NCBI GenBank assembly: GCA_016928975.1
Contig: JAFGJR010000029.1
Span: 1-27,544 of the forward strand
DNA from: Sedimentisphaerales bacterium
GTDB lineage: Bacteria > Planctomycetota > Phycisphaerae > Sedimentisphaerales > SG8-4
Direction: 5' to 3'
Length of the DNA: 27,544 bases
A program made the translations under genes and the position numbers. The notes beneath the pieces are model-generated. The model saw only the letters and a program-made list of their open reading frames with translations. It searched no databases and was not told where the DNA came from. The first letter of the stretch is position 1; each line of letters starts with the position of its first letter. Shown here piece by piece: positions 8,201-16,250 of the stretch.

Positions 8201-9062
8201 AGTCGAGCCGGATGCCCTTCTGGTGCAACCACGTTTTGAGGTCGCCCATTTCGCTGAAGGTCTCGTTGTCGTAGTCCTGCTCGAGCTTGACGATGTTCTC
8301 CGCCAGTTCCGGCTGCTCCTGGACGACTTCGGTCAGGCGTCGTTCGAATTCGTCGGCGGTGGTGCGCAGGTCGTCGAGATCGACGTGCACGCCGAGAATG
8401 CCCGCGACGCGGCGGGTCACCGCCTCGATACACTTGGGATTGCTGCCCTGGACGTAGGCCGGCACGGTCGCCACGAGGCTGACCATTTCCGCCCCGTGCT
8501 CCTTCGCCGCCGTGGTCAGGTAGGTGACGATGCTGGCCGGGCCCTCGTAATCGCTGAACTTCATGCCGTAGCTCTCGAAGCGCGACTTCATCTCCACATG
8601 CGAGACCGAGCAGAACAGCCGCGGGTCGCGGGTGTGCGGCACGAGGCCCGCCACGCTGCCGATAAAGTAGATGAGCTTGACATCGAACTCCCGACACAGC
8701 GAGAAGACATACCGGCCATACTCCTCCCAGCGCAAGTTGGGCTCCTTGCCGGCGAACAGGATCAGGTCCTCGTTCTCGGCGGCGTAGAAGACGTTCTCCG
8801 GAAATTCAAACTCGCGAATGATGCCTTCTTTGATCCGGCAGTGGGGTCGGAACAGGGCCGTCACTTCCATCGCGCCGGGGAAGTTGTAGATGTAGAATCC
8901 TTCCGGCTCGATTTCCGCAAACCGCTTGGCGTACAGCCGCTCTGCGAGGACCTTGATGGTCCCCGTGGAGACATCACCGCCGTCCATCCAGCCGGAGAAA
9001 CCGATCAGCAGCCGGGGATTGCGAAAACTCGCATCGTCAAAGATTCGAAGCTTGTCCGACAT
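8199..9062 (-). CDS. PAC2 family protein
   Basis: 287-aa soluble protein spanning a PAC2 domain (named for the proteasome assembly chaperone 2 fold). Family-like segments include LLIGFSGWMDGG near the N-terminus, YFIGSVAGLVPHTRDPR in the middle and a central ASIVTYLTTAAKEHG helix region. The C-terminal ~70 residues are a charged helical tail. The function of bacterial PAC2 proteins is not established; they occur in planctomycetes and actinobacteria. Two adjacent ATGs at 9065 and 9062 are preceded by AAGGA, with the second better spaced (7 nt); the frame extends far upstream without a better start. It is the first gene of a probable transcript with the fucosidase and the cysteine-motif membrane protein. 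Confidence 0.88.
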   Translation of the reverse strand: MSDKLRIFDDASFRNPRLLIGFSGWMDGGDVSTGTIKVLAERLYAKRFAEIEPEGFYIYNFPGAMEVTALFRPHCRIKEGIIREFEFPENVFYAAENEDLILFAGKEPNLRWEEYGRYVFSLCREFDVKLIYFIGSVAGLVPHTRDPRLFCSVSHVEMKSRFESYGMKFSDYEGPASIVTYLTTAAKEHGAEMVSLVATVPAYVQGSNPKCIEAVTRRVAGILGVHVDLDDLRTTADEFERRLTEVVQEQPELAENIVKLEQDYDNETFSEMGDLKTWLHQKGIRLD

Positions 9063-9110
9063 CATGCCATCCTTATTCTTACTACCACCTGCCTTCGATT
9101 CGGCTTCCCC

Positions 9111-9139
9111 ATCGTACGCAAGTCTCCCAGACCCTGCAA
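9111..9139 (-). promoter_or_regulatory. Possible sigma70 promoter for the PAC2-fucosidase unit
   Basis: Minus strand: TTGCAG, 17-bp spacer, TACGAT. Each hexamer matches consensus at 4 of 6 positions. It is placed about 50 bp upstream of the PAC2 start codon. Confidence 0.4.
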
Positions 9140-9334
9140 GGCCAAAAACCAGCCGCAATGTAAGCGAATGTCGCACTTGCCGTGCCGTGCGTCGCTGAAC
9201 ACGGTATGAGTTGATGGCGGCAGACTGATTCTGCATCTTGCGGCCCAGCCTGCCTGCGAAATTCCATTGACACCGGCACGGCGGGCGGCCATCGTGTAGC
9301 ACTGTTGCTGATGAACCGTTGAACGACGTGACGG

Positions 9335-9733
9335 ATGGACCAGACAAACGACACTCAGAACAACGCGGCCAGGAAGCCTTCCGCAAAGGCTCTGGTGGCC
9401 TTCATCGTCATCGCCCTTCTCCTGGCCGTCGCGTGCTTCACTGTGGTGATGCTGCTGCCCGAATCCGACAGGCCGTTGTTCGACAGTCCGCTGCGGAGCG
9501 CCCTGTCCGGGGCCGGCCTGCTCGGCGTCGCCTGTCCCCTGCTGATCGCCGGCTCCCGTCTTCGCCGACACGCCGCAGGCTCGCCCTACTTCGAGGAAGG
9601 TTTCATCGCCGCGGTCCTGAGCCTTTTCGGCTTCATCGTCCTGATCGTCGGCCTGCTCTGCCTGGGTCTGGCCGGTTACGCGCTGATCGAACGCTTCCTC
9701 ATCGCCCGATCGCCGATGCGCCGCGGGCGGTAG
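9335..9733 (+). CDS. Small membrane protein of unknown function
   Basis: 132 aa with three strongly hydrophobic segments (about residues 20-43, 58-75 and 90-117). A short polar N-terminus (MDQTNDTQNN...) and a basic C-terminus (SPMRRGR) flank them. No recognised domain or catalytic motif. It is transcribed divergently from the PAC2 gene. The ATG at 9335 has no clear Shine-Dalgarno site, so the start is uncertain, but hydrophobicity is coherent over the whole frame. Confidence 0.65.
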   Translation: MDQTNDTQNNAARKPSAKALVAFIVIALLLAVACFTVVMLLPESDRPLFDSPLRSALSGAGLLGVACPLLIAGSRLRRHAAGSPYFEEGFIAAVLSLFGFIVLIVGLLCLGLAGYALIERFLIARSPMRRGR

Positions 9734-9822
9734 CCAATTGGCGGTCGAGAGTCCCCTGTTTCCGTCGGCAATCAGGCGGCTTCCTCAATGGCAGGTAGCG
9801 CCGGGTCGCGACGATGGCAGAC

Positions 9823-9851
9823 TTGACGGCTCCAGCCCGCCGGCATAGACT
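9823..9851 (+). promoter_or_regulatory. Sigma70-type promoter for the DUF1080 gene
   Basis: TTGACG, 17-bp spacer, TAGACT: 5 of 6 and 4 of 6 matches to consensus. It lies about 110 bp upstream of the ATG at 9960 and beyond the end of the small membrane protein gene. Confidence 0.55.
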
Positions 9852-9959
9852 CGTGCTGATGATTGCCGGCCGCCTTCCGTATATGGCGTCGCTGGCCGTG
9901 CGATCTGCCTCTGTGCAACTTTCACACGGTGTTGAGGTCTGGGAAAGGATGGCATCAAG

Positions 9960-11318
9960 ATGAGAAGAAGCATGATCGGCGTGAGTGTGTATCTTGCCCT
10001 GGTTGTTGCGGTCCTGTGTGTTTGGAGCGCAGCGCCGCCGGTGAGAGCGGGCGATAGCTCGGCGCAACCGTTGAACCGGCCGCCGGCCGGGTTCGTGGCT
10101 CTCTTCAACGGGAAAGACCTGACAGGCTGGAAAGGCCTGCTCAAGGGGCCGTACGATAATCCGGCCAAGCGAGCGACCTTGTCACCCGAAAAGGCAGCCG
10201 AGCTGCAGCAGGAGGCCGATGAGAACATGCGGGCCCACTGGAAAGCGGTCGATGGCGTGCTCGTCTTCGATGGCAAAGGACGCAGCCTGTGCACCGCCAG
10301 AGACTACGGCGACTTCGAGATGCTCGTCGACTGGAAGATTCTGAAAGGCGGCGACAGCGGCATCTATCTGCGCGGCTCGCCCCAGGTGCAGATCTGGGAT
10401 ACCGCCAATCGTCTCGTCGGCGCCCAGGTCGGTTCCGGCGGACTCTACAACAATCAGAAGAACCCCAGCAAGCCGACGAAAGTCGCCGACAAGCCCATCG
10501 GCGAGTGGAACAGCTTCCGCATCATCATGATCGGCGACAAGGTCACCGTCATGCTCAACGACGAGCTCGTCGTCGATAACGTCGTCATGGAGAACTACTG
10601 GGAACGCGACAAGCCCATCTATCCGACCGGGCAGATCGAGCTCCAGAATCACGGCAACTTCCTTTACTTCCGGAATATCTACATCCGCGAGATCCCTCGC
10701 GAGAAGGCGGTCAACGCGCTGACCGACGAGGAGAAATCGCAGGGCTTCGTCCAGCTCTTCAACGGCGCCGACCTGACCGGCTGGACCGGCAACACGGAAG
10801 GCTACCCCGTCAGGGACGGCGTCATCGTCGTGGACCCGACCAAAGGCGGCGGCGGGAACCTGTACACCGAGAAGGACTACGGCGACTTCGTGTTCCGCTT
10901 TGAGTTCCGCCTGACCCCCGGCGCCAATAACGGTATCGGAATTCGTGCCCCTGTGACCGGCGACTCGGCGTACAAAGGGATGGAGATTCAGATTCTGGAC
11001 GAGGATTCGCCCCGCTATCGCGGCTGGCTCAAGGACTATCAGCATCACGGCTCGATCTACGGCGTGGTCCCGGCCAAGCCCGGCCACCTCCAACCCGTCG
11101 GCGAGTGGAACAGCGAGGAGATCACCGCCAACGGCAACCAGATCACCGTGAAGCTCAACGGCGTGACGATCGTCGATGCGGATATCGAGAAGGCCAGCAC
11201 GCCGGAGACGATCGATCACAACCAGCACCCGGGCCTCAAGAACAAGACCGGTCGAATCGCATTTCTCGGCCACGGCGACCCGGTCGAATTCCGCAATCTC
11301 CGAATCAAGACGCTGTAA
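9960..11318 (+). CDS. Secreted protein with two 3-keto-disaccharide hydrolase (DUF1080) domains
   Basis: 452 aa: signal peptide (1-30), then two tandem copies of the jelly-roll DUF1080 / 3-keto-disaccharide hydrolase domain (about 43-243 and 258-451). The copies align at FVALFNGKDLTGW / FVQLFNGADLTGW, DYGDFEMLVDW / DYGDFVFRFEF and GEWNSFRIIM / GEWNSEEITA, indicating an internal duplication. The family is linked to cleavage of 3-keto-glycosides formed by sugar oxidoreductases, and is abundant in planctomycetes; which sugar is acted on here cannot be read from sequence. Domain 1 has a long insert (about 60-85) absent from domain 2. The ATG is preceded by AAAGGA about 10 nt up. The gene ends only 17 bp before the convergent beta-propeller gene. 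Confidence 0.92.
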   Translation: MRRSMIGVSVYLALVVAVLCVWSAAPPVRAGDSSAQPLNRPPAGFVALFNGKDLTGWKGLLKGPYDNPAKRATLSPEKAAELQQEADENMRAHWKAVDGVLVFDGKGRSLCTARDYGDFEMLVDWKILKGGDSGIYLRGSPQVQIWDTANRLVGAQVGSGGLYNNQKNPSKPTKVADKPIGEWNSFRIIMIGDKVTVMLNDELVVDNVVMENYWERDKPIYPTGQIELQNHGNFLYFRNIYIREIPREKAVNALTDEEKSQGFVQLFNGADLTGWTGNTEGYPVRDGVIVVDPTKGGGGNLYTEKDYGDFVFRFEFRLTPGANNGIGIRAPVTGDSAYKGMEIQILDEDSPRYRGWLKDYQHHGSIYGVVPAKPGHLQPVGEWNSEEITANGNQITVKLNGVTIVDADIEKASTPETIDHNQHPGLKNKTGRIAFLGHGDPVEFRNLRIKTL

Positions 11319-11335
11319 CAATCAAGGTTCGCCGG

Positions 11336-13969
11336 CTACGGACGAGGGGCTTGCGGCTGCCGGGCACACACGGCGGGATCGTCGAAACAGAACGTCAGCG
11401 CGCGCAGGACCGGGGTTTCCGTGGCGCTGCCCTTGAACACGGCCTTCACTTCGAAATACCGGCCGGGCGGGGCGTCGCATGGGACACACGGCTCCACCAG
11501 CTCCTGCCACGGCGACCACTGCTCTTGATCGTTGGAGCTGCGGATCAGGAATTGCAGGAACGTTCCTGGAGGCACATCGGCATCCCACCACAACCCGCCA
11601 AGAGGCGAGTCGAAGGCCATCGTATTGTGGCGAATGGTCCAGGAGCCCGTTCGCGTGGCGTAGTTCTGAGTGACGTACCCCGTCATGTCGCTGTAGCCGT
11701 AGTGGCCGGATGTACCGGGCAGCCGGACGCGCGGCAGCTCGACTTCATTCGTCTCCGGGTCAATTCGGTAGATGTACTCGTCCCCGTTGTCCACGACCCA
11801 GACCTTCCCCTTGTTGTCTACGGCCAGACCCGTGGGCGATTCGCCCACGTTGGCGCGGATCTTCCTGACGATCCGACCATCCGAGGTGCAGCGGATCACC
11901 ATCGCATCCGATCCGGAGGTGGCGTTGGCAATCCATACGTCTCCGTCGTGCGTGCAGACCAGCCCTTTCATACTGCCGGGCAGCCCGTCCCTGACACAGG
12001 TAACCTCGTTGGGGTCGCCCAGGCGAATGCGAGAGAGTTTCCCGGACGAGTATCCGGAGACATACAGATAGCCATCCTTGTGCAAACCCAGGCCATAGGA
12101 GAAATGATGAAGGGGAATGATCGAGCAGTGGTAGTTGTCGGCCGGATCGAGGCGCAGGACACATCCTTCGTCGTGCCCGGATGACCACAGAATCCCATTG
12201 GCGTCCATCACGGCGCCATAGGGCGTGTGCTTTGGTGCGCTGACGTCCACCGATTTCAGGATTTCGCCGGTGTCGCCCTTGATGTGATAGTACATCTGGG
12301 CGCCAAAGCAACCCGCCCAGATGTTGTTGTCGGGATCGACAGTCATGGCTCGGGGAATGGGAACGGATGAATACGGGCCCCGGTACCGGCCTGGAGCACA
12401 TGCCTGTGGCTTGCCGATCAAGACGACCTCCAGCAGTACACATTCGTCCTGGCCCCAGGGGAGCATCTCATCGCCGGCGATCACGCCGTCGTTGTTCAAG
12501 TCCTGCGAGGTCTCAATGGTGCCACTGCCGTTGCGGTCTTCCCACTGTCCATTCTCGAACAGACCGATCTTGACGACGGTGCCGCAGCCGCGGTTGCCCA
12601 CCCAGCAGTTCCCTTCCCGGTCAACCGTGGTGCGCGAGGGATTGCCGAACTCGTTCGGCGGACAGATGCGATATCGACCCAATTCCCTCCCGGTCTCGGT
12701 ATCCACTTTGGACACGCTCCCGACCGGCGAGTTCGGCACCCAGATGTAGGGCAACATATCCATGTGACTGCCGAAGGCCGGGAGCTGCAACTGGTCCGCC
12801 TGGGGCTCATGACGAACGTTCGCCAGCACCCCTTCGTCAAAATCGCTGTCCCGCGTGTAGGTGCGGCTCCACGGCGGCGCGGGCGCCGCCCTGTCAATCT
12901 GTGTGACCACCCTGATCATGTCCACTCGGGTGCGGTCGCGCGAGGACATGGCACGCACGAAAAGCTCACATTGGTCTCCGTCGGCGCCGGCCAGGGGCGT
13001 CACCATCAAACGCAATTCGAGCCACGCGCCACGCGCCACCAGCGTCGTGGTCCATCCGACCGCCGATCCCACCTGGCCGGTAACGTCGGTCCTGGCAAGC
13101 AGATCCTCATAGCGCACATCCCAGTCACCACCGCAGCGGAAGCTGTAGACGGTGAACTTGTCGGCAACGAGTCCGTCATTGAACAGTCGCACGTGGTAGA
13201 TCGCGGTCACGCCCTCGCCGACGGCCTGGCTTTTGGTTTGCTCCGCGGACATGGTTGCTGAATTGTTGTCGAGGAGCTTGCGTCCGGCCGGCTCGTGCTC
13301 ACTGTCGGTGCGAACCGTGAGGTCAGGCTGCGAGGCGGCGGTCAGATAGTCCGCATTCGCCTCGCACGGAACGCCAGGGCTGCCCGACGTAACGGCCAGC
13401 CCCGCGTGAACGCTTGCCCGCATCGGCACCGTCACCGTTTCCAGAGCGGTCCAGGACCCTCCATCAGCGGAGCTGTAAGCCGTGAATGCGTTCTCTTCCC
13501 GCGCGAGCTTCAGCCACACCGGGAACGGGTAATCGGCCCTGCTGTTGGAGACCGGGGGCTCACGTCCCTTGTACTCGCGGCGCTGCACGCCGACCCGCCC
13601 GTACGGCGTCACGCTGATGAAGACGTATTCGGAGTCCGCATCCAGAGTCTGGCGGATCATGAGTCCCGCCCGGGTCAGGTTGTGCGTCGTGGTCAGGCTC
13701 GTGACGCGCACGAGGATCTGGCCGTCCCCGGTCAAGGATTGGTAGAGATAGTGGAATGAGTCGGCGATGCCCCCAATGCCGGCGCCGTCCGCCTGCACGG
13801 TCCAGACACTCGCGTCCGGGTCAAACGAGGCGCTCCCAGCTCGCTTTGGATTCCCGATATCTTTGCCGGTCCATCCCGGCGCGCGATCCGCGACCGCCAG
13901 AATCAGGAGCAGCACGCCAACAACATGTCCTTCCCTTCGCCACGAGGATTGTCTACGAGGCTTCTCCAT
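11336..13969 (-). CDS. Secreted beta-propeller protein (streptogramin-lyase/NHL-like) with DUF1349-like N-terminal domain
   Basis: 877 aa. A signal peptide (about 1-32) is followed by a concanavalin-like DUF1349-type domain (about 33-210, with GIADSFHYLYQSLTGDG and GLMIRQTL). A CARDB-like beta-sandwich region comes next, then a propeller of NHL / virginiamycin-B-lyase-like repeats (about 400-740; e.g. RAMTVDPDNNIWAG, PTGLAVDNKGKVWVVD). The C-terminal region looks like a ligand-binding beta-sandwich. An EF-hand-like loop, DLNNDGVIAGDE, interrupts the propeller near residue 486 and may bind calcium. No lyase chemistry can be assigned; a binding or structural role at the surface is equally likely. 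The ATG at 13969 has GGAGG with 7-nt spacing; the frame extends 31 codons further without a leader. Confidence 0.85.
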   Translation of the reverse strand: MEKPRRQSSWRREGHVVGVLLLILAVADRAPGWTGKDIGNPKRAGSASFDPDASVWTVQADGAGIGGIADSFHYLYQSLTGDGQILVRVTSLTTTHNLTRAGLMIRQTLDADSEYVFISVTPYGRVGVQRREYKGREPPVSNSRADYPFPVWLKLAREENAFTAYSSADGGSWTALETVTVPMRASVHAGLAVTSGSPGVPCEANADYLTAASQPDLTVRTDSEHEPAGRKLLDNNSATMSAEQTKSQAVGEGVTAIYHVRLFNDGLVADKFTVYSFRCGGDWDVRYEDLLARTDVTGQVGSAVGWTTTLVARGAWLELRLMVTPLAGADGDQCELFVRAMSSRDRTRVDMIRVVTQIDRAAPAPPWSRTYTRDSDFDEGVLANVRHEPQADQLQLPAFGSHMDMLPYIWVPNSPVGSVSKVDTETGRELGRYRICPPNEFGNPSRTTVDREGNCWVGNRGCGTVVKIGLFENGQWEDRNGSGTIETSQDLNNDGVIAGDEMLPWGQDECVLLEVVLIGKPQACAPGRYRGPYSSVPIPRAMTVDPDNNIWAGCFGAQMYYHIKGDTGEILKSVDVSAPKHTPYGAVMDANGILWSSGHDEGCVLRLDPADNYHCSIIPLHHFSYGLGLHKDGYLYVSGYSSGKLSRIRLGDPNEVTCVRDGLPGSMKGLVCTHDGDVWIANATSGSDAMVIRCTSDGRIVRKIRANVGESPTGLAVDNKGKVWVVDNGDEYIYRIDPETNEVELPRVRLPGTSGHYGYSDMTGYVTQNYATRTGSWTIRHNTMAFDSPLGGLWWDADVPPGTFLQFLIRSSNDQEQWSPWQELVEPCVPCDAPPGRYFEVKAVFKGSATETPVLRALTFCFDDPAVCARQPQAPRP

Positions 13970-14014
13970 CTTCGCACCTCCAACGCAAGACCCTGCCGTG
14001 TGAATCCAGTGGCC

Positions 14015-14043
14015 ATTGTAGTCAATATCGGACTCACGAGCAA
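14015..14043 (-). promoter_or_regulatory. Possible promoter for the beta-propeller gene
   Basis: Minus strand: TTGCTC, 17-bp spacer, TACAAT (5 of 6 at -10, weak -35). It lies in the gap between the ParA-like gene and the beta-propeller gene, about 45 bp before the latter's ATG. Confidence 0.4.
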
Positions 14044-14107
14044 GGCGAAAAAGACGGAGCATACACGGCGAATTGCACGGGTCTTGGACGCTATGAACGC
14101 CGCATGA

Positions 14108-14917
14108 CTATGGCGTATGTCCGTCCGGGGCGACATCAATGACCTCAGGCCCTCGGAGCCGGGTCATGACCTCCCTGGCCAGCGCCCGGTATTCCTCCGC
14201 TCCTCTGCTGTCAGGGGCGAAATCAAGTACGGACTGGCCGGCACTCGGGGCTTCGGCCAGAGCGATGTTCTTGTGGATCACCGTGTCGAAGACCAACGGC
14301 CCGAACAGCGTCCGCATGCCGCTCTCGATCCGCTTGCACAGAAGTGGGCGGCTCTCCACGAAGGTCATCAACAGGCCCAGCGGATGGACCACGCAAGGGT
14401 AGAACCGTGCCCGGACGACCCGGATCGTCTCCAGCAAGCGCTTGAGGCCGTCCAACGAGAAGAAATGGGCCTGGACCGGAACCACGACGTGTGTGCTGGC
14501 GACGAGCGCCTCGAGCATCAGCAGGCCCAGCGATGGGGCGCAGTCGATGAGACACAGGTCGTACTGGCCTGAAACCACCCGCAACTGCTCGCTCAGAACG
14601 AACTCCTTGCCCGGTGCGCCTCGCAGCTCCAGCTCGGCCCCGCCCAGGAGCACGTTGCTGGGCAAAAGGTGAAGCCGGCTTGTGCGCGTGACCACGGCGA
14701 CCTCGGAGATGGGCAGGACATCTTTGACCAGGATGTGATAGACCGTCTTCTCGAAATCGTTGGGATCGTAGCCGAGTCCGAGGGTGGCGTGCCCCTGCGG
14801 GTCGAAGTCCACGAGCAAGACCTTGTGACCCATGGCGGCCACTGCGGCTGCCAGGTTGATAGCAGTCGTCGTCTTGCCACAACCGCCCTTCTGATTCGCC
14901 ACGGCTATGATTTGCAT
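14108..14917 (-). CDS. ParA/MinD-family ATPase without adjacent ParB
   Basis: 269-aa cytoplasmic P-loop ATPase. It has the deviant Walker A motif KGGCGKTT (Lys10 to Thr17), a VDFDPQGHATLGLG segment (Walker A'), and LIDCAPSLGLLMLEAL (Walker B region). These are diagnostic of ParA/Soj proteins that position DNA or protein cargo through ATP-dependent dimerisation. No parB-like gene or parS site is visible nearby, so the cargo is unknown; it may be an orphan or chromosomal Soj relative. I chose the ATG at 14917 because MQIIAVANQKGG matches the usual family N-terminus. A GTG at 14974 with GGAG 5 nt upstream would add 19 residues and fits closely behind the promoter. The 3' end is followed after 138 bp by the beta-propeller gene. 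Confidence 0.9.
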   Translation of the reverse strand: MQIIAVANQKGGCGKTTTAINLAAAVAAMGHKVLLVDFDPQGHATLGLGYDPNDFEKTVYHILVKDVLPISEVAVVTRTSRLHLLPSNVLLGGAELELRGAPGKEFVLSEQLRVVSGQYDLCLIDCAPSLGLLMLEALVASTHVVVPVQAHFFSLDGLKRLLETIRVVRARFYPCVVHPLGLLMTFVESRPLLCKRIESGMRTLFGPLVFDTVIHKNIALAEAPSAGQSVLDFAPDSRGAEEYRALAREVMTRLRGPEVIDVAPDGHTP

Positions 14918-14991
14918 TTCGCCAACACGAGTCATCAATGGTGCAGATCGTCCTGGCGTCCCTGCACTCACCACCCGGACTCCATGTTGTG

Positions 14992-15020
14992 ATTATATGC
15001 CGATCCGGCCCCAATCACAA
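14992..15020 (-). promoter_or_regulatory. Strong sigma70-type promoter for the ParA-like gene
   Basis: Minus strand: TTGTGA, 17-bp spacer, TATAAT (perfect -10). Transcription would start near 14985, about 68 nt upstream of the ATG at 14917 or about 11 nt upstream of the alternative GTG at 14974. Confidence 0.65.
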
Positions 15021-15072
15021 GGAGAAACCGCAAAACCGCCGCATAGACGTACCACGCCACGCCTTCATGGGC

Positions 15073-15252
15073 CTATAAAAACGAGCATTTCTCGATCAGG
15101 GCGTCCCGCTCGGCCCTGGAGATCGCACTGAAGTGATATCCAAGATCGTCCAGCCAGGCATCTGTGGGTTCGGTCCGGAGGCGGTCCCTCTCACCGACAT
15201 CGGGCGGGTGTGGGTCGTCAGGAAGTCCGTGCGGGAACGTCCTGTTCTGCAC
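15073..15252 (-). CDS. Possible small protein, 59 aa
   Basis: A short minus-strand frame begins at a GTG at 15252 and ends at TAG. Its second half (DAWLDDLGYHFSAISRAERD, then a short amphipathic end) looks protein-like, while the first half is rich in Pro and Asp. The Shine-Dalgarno candidate GAGGG lies about 13 nt upstream, which is poor. An ATG with GAAGG upstream starts just above in another frame (MRVSPRRAEQ) and stops after 17 codons, so a frameshifted remnant of a slightly longer gene is possible. No function recognised. Confidence 0.3.
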   Translation of the reverse strand: MQNRTFPHGLPDDPHPPDVGERDRLRTEPTDAWLDDLGYHFSAISRAERDALIEKCSFL

Positions 15253-15598
15253 GTCGTGGGGACACCCTCATCCGTATGCCTTCACCCGTGCGCCCCGGTC
15301 AGCCGTCCATTGTGCAGGAGCGTAGCAGGTGGGTGAAGAGACGACAAGATCGAAAAAACGGTCACTTGCGAGTGCCGAGCGGGTAGGGTCCAAGGACCAT
15401 GTGGCTGGGCCGGCTGCGAACGGGTTTGCGCGGCGTCTTGGGTCTTGCCCACAGTCTGTAGCAGCCCAACTTATCCTCCATTATCGTTGTGCTCGGCCGT
15501 TCACTGGTCGAGCCGGCGAGATTCACTTTCGCGAGCATAGTCCGGTTCTCCTCCGATCTTCAGAGCTCTTGGGAATGATACCTCAGGCCGCTGGTTCG
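15253..15598. other. Intergenic region, no recognised feature
   Basis: 346 bp between the possible 59-codon ORF and the 119-aa gene. A plus-strand frame crosses it but is antisense to the 119-aa gene and lacks a ribosome binding site. I see no RNA gene, strong hairpin or promoter. Confidence 0.55.
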
Positions 15599-15958
15599 TT
15601 AGCAGCGTGCCAGCACTTGCGGCTGACGGAACGAAACAGGCTCGGAATACACGGGCGCTCCTTCCGCCTCGAGGTAGCGATCCCAGATATGGTCCGCATC
15701 CGCATGGATATCGAAATACGGACAAGCTGTATTCACGATGGGCGACTGCACCATCTCGTGGATCTGATCGACACGCTCCCGCATGTTTCTCAGCATGCAG
15801 GTCAGCTCCTTGTCGCTCTCGATGCCCAGTTCGGCCTGCGCCTTCTCGTAGTAGACCCGGCGTATCCCGGCTTGGGCCTGCTCCGCGATCCATTCACACA
15901 GTCGCTTCTGCTCGTCCGTGAGATCACATTCAAACGGCTGAATCCATCCGGTTCTCAT
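15599..15958 (-). CDS. Hypothetical protein, 119 aa
   Basis: Soluble protein, not recognised. The N-terminal half (LTDEQKRLCEWIAEQAQAGI, then a YYEKAQAELGI segment and a helical MLRNMRERVDQIHEMV stretch) is helix-rich and could form a small winged-helix-like or helical bundle fold; this is inference only. The C-terminal third has CPYFDIHADADHIWDRYL, with Cys, His and Asp residues that might bind metal. The ATG at 15958 has GGAG 9 nt upstream; an in-frame GTG at 15973 has none. The frame is coherent and the alternative frames are not, so I regard it as real. The gene stands alone, divergent from the zinc alcohol dehydrogenase. Confidence 0.65.
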   Translation of the reverse strand: MRTGWIQPFECDLTDEQKRLCEWIAEQAQAGIRRVYYEKAQAELGIESDKELTCMLRNMRERVDQIHEMVQSPIVNTACPYFDIHADADHIWDRYLEAEGAPVYSEPVSFRQPQVLARC

Positions 15959-16250
15959 ATCCTGTTTCTCCACATTTCAAGGGGGCTACTGCTTCACGCC
16001 TACACCCATCGGCTGAATTCACGCGAGGCTTGACCACGAATCGTGCGAAGAAACGTGCACACGACACGAAGCCGGCGCCGCCGCGATTTCCGTTGGTGCT
16101 ATGGCTCCGTGCAGCCGCGACCTGGCGGGCTGCCGGCTGCGTTATCGGATGTACGTGAGCGATTGCCGGTGGAATCCAGGGACCGACTCCCCTATACTCA
16201 CCGGATCGAGCGTGAGATGAGACAACGACAAGTGCAAAGGAGTGTATCTC

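Noticed and set aside
7213..8697. 494-codon minus-strand frame bridging the PAC2 and fucosidase genes
   Set aside because: It is an out-of-frame reading of both genes on the same strand; the true frames carry family motifs and this one does not.
6330..9209. 959-codon plus-strand open frame
   Set aside because: It is antisense to the GH29 fucosidase and PAC2 genes, both of which have clear domains and ribosome binding sites. Long antisense frames are expected in GC-rich coding DNA.
9267..9300. Promoter for the small membrane protein based on TTGACA at 9267
   Set aside because: No acceptable -10 hexamer lies at 16-18 bp spacing; the nearest candidate is about 24 bp away.
10182..11321. 379-codon minus-strand frame opposite the DUF1080 gene
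   Set aside because: It is antisense to a gene with two well-matched domains and a signal peptide, and shows no independent features.
15329..16033. 234-codon plus-strand frame
   Set aside because: It overlaps the 119-aa minus-strand gene and has no ribosome binding site or domain. The 119-aa frame looks more protein-like.
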